In this document: positions 58,951-64,000 of the stretch, one piece after another
Layout: every line of letters starts with the position of its first letter
How positions within the stretch are numbered: the first letter of the stretch is position 1
Assembly (NCBI GenBank): GCA_949130495.1
Contig: OX422218.1
Span: forward strand, 37,255,651-37,319,650
DNA length: 64,000 nt
Direction: 5' to 3'
Source of the DNA: Sambucus nigra
Lineage: Eukaryota; Streptophyta; Magnoliopsida; Dipsacales; Adoxaceae
Translations under genes and position numbers: made by a program
Notes under the pieces: generated by a model
Seen by the model: the letters and a program-made list of their open reading frames with translations, nothing else
What the model was told of the DNA's origin: nothing
Database searches by the model: none

Positions 58951-61900
58951 ATCGATAAATTTTTCTCATGATATTTTGTACCCGTGCCAAAGGCGAGCGC
59001 GATAAATTTGTTTTTGTGATATTTTGTATTTTAAACATGTCGCCAATTGTACGAATAAAAATCATGCTACCAATTTGTTCATCACGGCTAGGTGTATCGC
59101 ATGGTGATGGAACGATTAGCATATTGATCCGTTGCTAGTTTAGATTTGTAATTAGTTTTTTTATTATAATAATTCAAACACGATTGAACCAAATTTTATA
59201 AACTTTACTAACATTGCGAGTTTTCCTTGTATTCTGATAATATTTCAAACTTTACCAGACCAAATTTTATAAAGAGATTTGAATTCAGAATCCACTTTTT
59301 GTACAGTATTTTACACTTTAAAAAAGACATGATTTTATTAACATCCCCTTTTAATAATAAAAAATAGTAAAACAAAATTATCAAAATCTTGGACTTCATC
59401 ACCAACTATTCAAACTATATATTCACTCAATCAAAATATGTTTGACCATTGTCCGAACTCCCGTGTAATTTTTTTTGTCAGATTCATTTCAAGTTTAAAA
59501 TTATATATTGTATTTTACTGCTTTTACTTGAGTAGTGTTTGTGAGTGGTAATAAAATTTCATGTTGTTCCGTGTTTCTTTTAGTCAAGTTCTTTTTTGGT
59601 TAAAAAATATTATGTAATCTGGCTTTTACCTGATTGTTTTGAAGATAGGTAAATAATAATATATCATGTTGTGTTTATTTTGATCATTTTTTTAAAAGGC
59701 ATTGTAGTTGTGCCGCTTTTAGTCGAATAGTGCTTGTGATTAATAAAAAAATATTATTTCATACCGTGCCGCATTGTGTCATGTTTATTTTGGTCGGATT
59801 CATTTATAGTTAATTTTTTTTTATTATACCGCTTTTATTTGGATTCTGTTCATTTTTAGTTAAGAAATATTTTGTATTGTATCATAAATTGAAAACTAAA
59901 AAAAATATCGATTTTCAAACAATGACTACGAACAAAAAATTCAAACAGAAAAACAAAGAAAATTGTATAAGGTGAAGTCAATTTTGCCAAATGAAGAGAA
60001 ATGAAAATTATTCGTACATTTATTGAGCCATGTGCCCACCATACTTTGTGCAGGATATTCGTACATTTATTTTTTTGCAACGAAAATACTAATAAAATAA
60101 TTTAATATACCTCGTATGATATCTTTGTCTTCTATTTACATCTATATAATTTCAACACGTGTTGGGTTTTATTAAAGTGAGACAAAGATAATGCATTGCC
60201 TTAAATATTAGCCCATACTGTTGAAAAACCATATTAGTCGGATCTCAACCAGCATGCCTTCCTCACTAAAAAGCATATTACACGTGTTGTGGCCATTATG
60301 TAGATTGTAAAAAATAAATTGATGACTGGTTTAGCCACCCCATCTTGTCATACATCAAATGTATTATTTTTTATCAAAATCATTGTGAGGCTCAAGAAAT
60401 CCTTTTAACTCAAAAGATGGATAAATGACATCAACTTCAGCGCATAGTGTACTCACTTGGCAGTAGTGTGTGGCCAAGGACCCCCCCCCCCCCCCATATG
60501 GAGAAGTAATTTTGTTGACTGCCCATTTCCCCATATTAATCGACTTTATCAGCTTCCTCTGTATCAAGTTTTCCTACACACAAAACATAATTTTAAAATG
60601 AAAAAAAAACATAAATTTTTTGACAATAATTTTTCAAAATGTGGAAAAAACATACATCACCAAGGAAAAAAAAAAACTCAACGTATTGTCTATTGTATAT
60701 CACAGAAAAAACAGGTTACATTTGTAAAGACAGATTTTTCTTTTACATAAAAAGTCAATAGTTTTTCATACAAAAGTATTTAAATAGATTTTTTTAAAAC
60801 AGTTACTTTCATGATAAATAAATTTTTATTTGCATATAATTTAAAATTATTTAATTAATTTATACAACAGTTTTCAAAATTTAATAGTGGAATTGATTTT
60901 TCATTTTTTAAAACAGTTGTAAAAAGTTATTTGCACGCATCTAACAAATGAAATTTTTACACTGGCCAAACAACAAACATAAACAGGACTAAGAAATTAG
61001 AAATTCTAAATTAAATCCTAGAATTCAAAAAATATATATATAATGGATGAGGCAAAAAATCTCTTTTCTCCATCTGCCCTTCTAGCTAGAGTTGCAGACC
61101 ATTTCATATACAAAAAAACACCACTAACCCCCCAAAACTACAAATTATCGGTTCAAAATTTAAAAAAAATCCATCACATACAAACATTAAAAATCCATTA
61201 AAAATGCACATGGATATACGAACAAAAAACCCAACTCATATACGCATATGTAAAAATCCAAGCACTCTCAAATAAACCAACATATAGATATGCACAAGCC
61301 CGTCTTGCTCAAATCAAGAGGCCGTATTTCTCAAATAGATTGAACCATTGAAATCAAAACAAAACTAAATGTGCAAACCTTCAGTCATTAAATCGGAGAA
61401 AGAGATAGAATAGAGAGAGAGACGGTTGTATTTCTTAGAGACAGAAGACAGAAAAATTCATGCATTTTTCGTTTAAATCGCACGAGTTAGAGACAGAAAA
61501 TATAACCAAGCTCAGGTTTAATTATGAAGGAGAGAAAGAGAAAGAGAGACCGTGAGCACTCTTTATCTGCAAAAAAAAAAAATCCCATTAGCTCTAGATG
61601 GAAAGAGAACAAATTTAGAGTATACCTTATCTGCAAAACAAAAATAAATCCCAAAATACAAATAAAAAACATCAACACAGAAAACCTAGATTAAAAAATA
61701 TAGGCTATTGAAATAGGTAAATACCCAAATCATAAGAGAGAAGGAGGGTTCTGAATAGGTAAATCCCCAAATCATCACACACTCTAGCAGTTTTATTGTT
61801 TTTTGGTCGGAGATTTCACTTCCAGAGCTTTCGAACTCACCATTCCAGCGTAATATCATTGATCTCCGGCATATCACTTTTATCCGGTGTAACACCCAGT

Positions 61901-62387
61901 TGCCGGCGTCCCCATCTCCGGAAACATCCCATTTTTAACGCGCCTGATGAGTAGCTCTCTCTCCTCTTAAGATGCTGAAAAAATAAAAACCCACAAATAA
62001 GCAGATCTGCGTTTTGTGCTTATAACAAACTAAACCACAAAAACCAAAATGGGTTCGCGTATGCTTAAAAACTGAGGTTAAGCAGACAAATTTTTTACGT
62101 GCCATTATCTTTCAATCACTTTCCCATGTCTGCTTGTTTTTAATGAGAAAAAACCCATGAAAAACCCAGTTCATTTAATGGGCTTAATTTTTACACTACT
62201 TGAGAAGTTGAGTTATAAATGTTTAAAAAATACCTATAAATGAGTAGACTTCAATATGAACATTCACCGCACCTGAATACATGGAGAGAGAGAGCTTTAC
62301 GAAGAGAAAGAAACTTGAGGATGGAGAAGCTTGAAATGAAACTTGAAATCAAGTTTATGAAGAGAGAGAGGTTTGGTTAGACGTCTC
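58951..62387. other. Region to the right of R3, possible Helitron body
   Basis: No gene is supported. It contains three degenerate repeats between about 59470 and 59880 (CTGCTTTTACTTGAGTAGTG, CCGCTTTTAGTCGAATAGTG, CCGCTTTTATTTGGATTCTG), a 15-base C run at 60481-60495, many A/T runs, and a pair of near-identical GAATAGGTAAAT-type words near 61710-61770. It does not match units A or B. Confidence 0.4.
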
Positions 62388-64000
62388 TGTAATACCCCGT
62401 AGTTTTATGCTATATTAATTTGGGGATTTATGAAATTTAATGTGAATGAATTATTTAATAAAAATCCGGAAATTAATTATGTTATAATTATTAATGTGAC
62501 GAGAGTTAGTAATTATGGGAAATTTGTTGAATATTACTAATGAGCAAAGTAATATATTATCTTGATTATATTGAATGTCATGAGTAAGTTAAATGAAAAT
62601 TTCGGAAATTTAAGTCGGGACGTGCTCGTGTCGCGTCGGAACTAAATTTTGATAAATAAAAAAATTAATATTTTATAAGTTGCACGTATGGTCATTTTGA
62701 GTGCGCCAACGCGTCCGGAAGGGTCAAGATAGTCAGAAAAGTGTACCCGGGGGTGTAGTTTGGGTCTCGGGGCGTTTTTAGGCCTAATTAGTAACTCGAG
62801 AGGGCATTTTGGTCATTTCACATTTTTGGGTAATTAAACCCACGAAAATTAGAGAGGCTATATCTGATATTGAGGTTTTCACTTAGGGTTAGAATAACCA
62901 AAACCTAGAAAAGCCATTGGAGAAGAGAGGAGAGAGCTCTCAAGCAATTCCAAGGCTCAAAACTCAACGGTTTGCACCGCCGCCACCACCAACGCGTAGA
63001 TCACGAGAAGGGGAACGCAACCACACCAAAATCATCCGCAATCCAGACTTCTGAAAATCCCAGGCAAGTGTTTATCTTTCTTATTTCGTTGGTGCAATTT
63101 CCATATTAATTTAGGAATGATTAGGGATGAAATATATGGAAGAAAACCCAATTTGTGATAGGAAAATCCATGTAGTATTGGTTTATATGATGATTCTGGA
63201 AACCCTTGCCATGTAGAGGAATTTAACCAAGAAATTTTGATGATTATAAGAAGGAAATTCTGGAGAAAATTTGTTAGAAACCTGTTTAAGAAAATTCTAG
63301 GGTTCTTGATAATTAGATAAAATTTTGTGTTGGAAAGCCATGTTTATATGATAAAAATACACATGCCTTATGTTAGAAACATCTGGTACATTGCTATAAT
63401 GTTAGTAGTGGAATTTTTGGGACGTTTGGGGTTGGAAAACATGGATTTGGATGAAGAAAAGTGGTAGAACCCGTAACTGCAATTCAGCAGAAATCGAAAT
63501 ACCTGCTTGATCGATCGATCGAGCCTAGAGCTTCGATCGATCGAAGGTTCGATCGATCGAGCCCCAAACCTCGATCGATCGACCCCTCCTGGCAGACTCC
63601 TATTTCCCTTATCATGAAATAATTCTTGGGCATCCTTAATATAACGTTTTGGGAGATAGGGGAGACCAGTAGGTTATACGAATGAATTTTGGAGATACTT
63701 AATGTGAACCAAGAATTAAATTTTGGGGTAATTACTTATAAATCGACTAATTTATGTATTGAAGGGTAAGGTACATAAGAGAGTCACGTTGGAACATAAT
63801 AAGGACACCTACTGAATTTTATATTTGTGAGGATAGAGTTCACGAGTGGCAAGAAATGAGTTGGGAAAACCCTTCGAGTTAAAGTTAGTGACGAACCCTT
63901 ATAAGAATACTTAATGTGAAAATTAAGGATAAATATCGTAATTATGGGTGAGGAGAGAAACCTATATTGATGTAATACTAAGTGGTATATTTATATGATT
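62388..64000 (+). mobile_element. Left part of a second gypsy LTR, related to the first, cut by window end
   Basis: It starts TGTAATACCCCGTA, as in the element at 8618. Similarity to that LTR is patchy: the start, a block near 62680-62780 (GTGCGCCAACGCGTCCGGAA and neighbours), a GGGTAATTAAA block near 62825, then little. It is therefore another Tekay/Del-type family, not another copy. It carries its own palindrome array at 63509-63582. The end and internal region are outside the window. No target duplication can be checked. Confidence 0.8.
63509..63582. repeat. Array of four palindromes, core TCGATCGATCGA (second LTR)
   Basis: Cores lie at 63511-63522, 63533-63544 (extended to CTTCGATCGATCGAAG, 63531-63546), 63549-63560 and 63571-63582. 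The array starts about 1.12 kb from the LTR start; the other family's array starts at about 1.17 kb. Confidence 0.92.

Noticed and set aside
60457..60750. 97-residue frame with a poly-proline stretch
   Set aside because: The prolines come from a C15 homopolymer; the rest is AT-rich and unconserved.

Overview
The window is AT-rich plant nuclear DNA, most likely from a eudicot. It is dominated by transposable elements. The evidence is a plant chromovirus (Ty3/gypsy, Tekay/Del-like) primed by initiator tRNA-Met, a Ty1/copia derivative, CACTA, hAT, Helitron, LINE and SINE remains, many microsatellites, and one plant BAHD acyltransferase gene present as two dead copies. I cannot name the species. 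No intact single-copy host gene is visible.

Layout. Unit A (1 to about 24480) and unit B (38735 to about 56020) are two copies of one segment, in the same orientation, differing by roughly 2-4 % where I compared them by eye. In order each carries a CACTA transposase relic, an ORF resembling the 'putative plant transposon protein' family, a long non-coding stretch, a CACTA-type terminal motif, a small cluster of decayed TTCGAA-type palindromes, and the BAHD gene on the minus strand. A following block, R, occurs three times: R1 (about 24480-29820) after unit A, R2 (about 32595-37590) alone in the middle, and R3 (about 56020-58924) after unit B. A degenerate CACTA transposase gene with a tRNA-like SINE promoter lies between R1 and R2.

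The duplication makes the window informative because nearly every later insertion has its unoccupied site in another copy. A 10.9 kb gypsy element (8618-19563, LTRs of 3044 bp, target duplication CATGA) sits in unit A, and unit B has the empty site at 47185-47189. A 3.3 kb non-autonomous copia element (50119-53406, LTRs of 519 bp, target duplication AAACT) sits in the BAHD intron of unit B, and unit A is empty there. Two 425 bp hAT-like elements (27934-28358 and 54016-54440) have 8 bp target duplications and empty sites in R2 and unit A. LTR differences (about 14 in 3044 for gypsy, 8 in 519 for copia) and the 2-4 % between units give the order: duplication, then copia, then gypsy.

The BAHD copies decayed independently. 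Copy A lost its start region and carries two nonsense codons, a 66 bp in-frame deletion and a 47 bp frameshifting deletion, but keeps its splice sites. Copy B keeps almost all of its frame but has a dead 3' splice site, one nonsense codon and the copia insertion.

The most unusual signal is an array of perfect palindromes inside the gypsy LTRs, all sharing the core TCGTTCGAACGA. A different but related LTR that begins at 62388 and runs off the window carries an array at the equivalent position with the core TCGATCGATCGA. The two cores differ by a symmetric pair of substitutions that preserves the palindrome and the CpG spacing.
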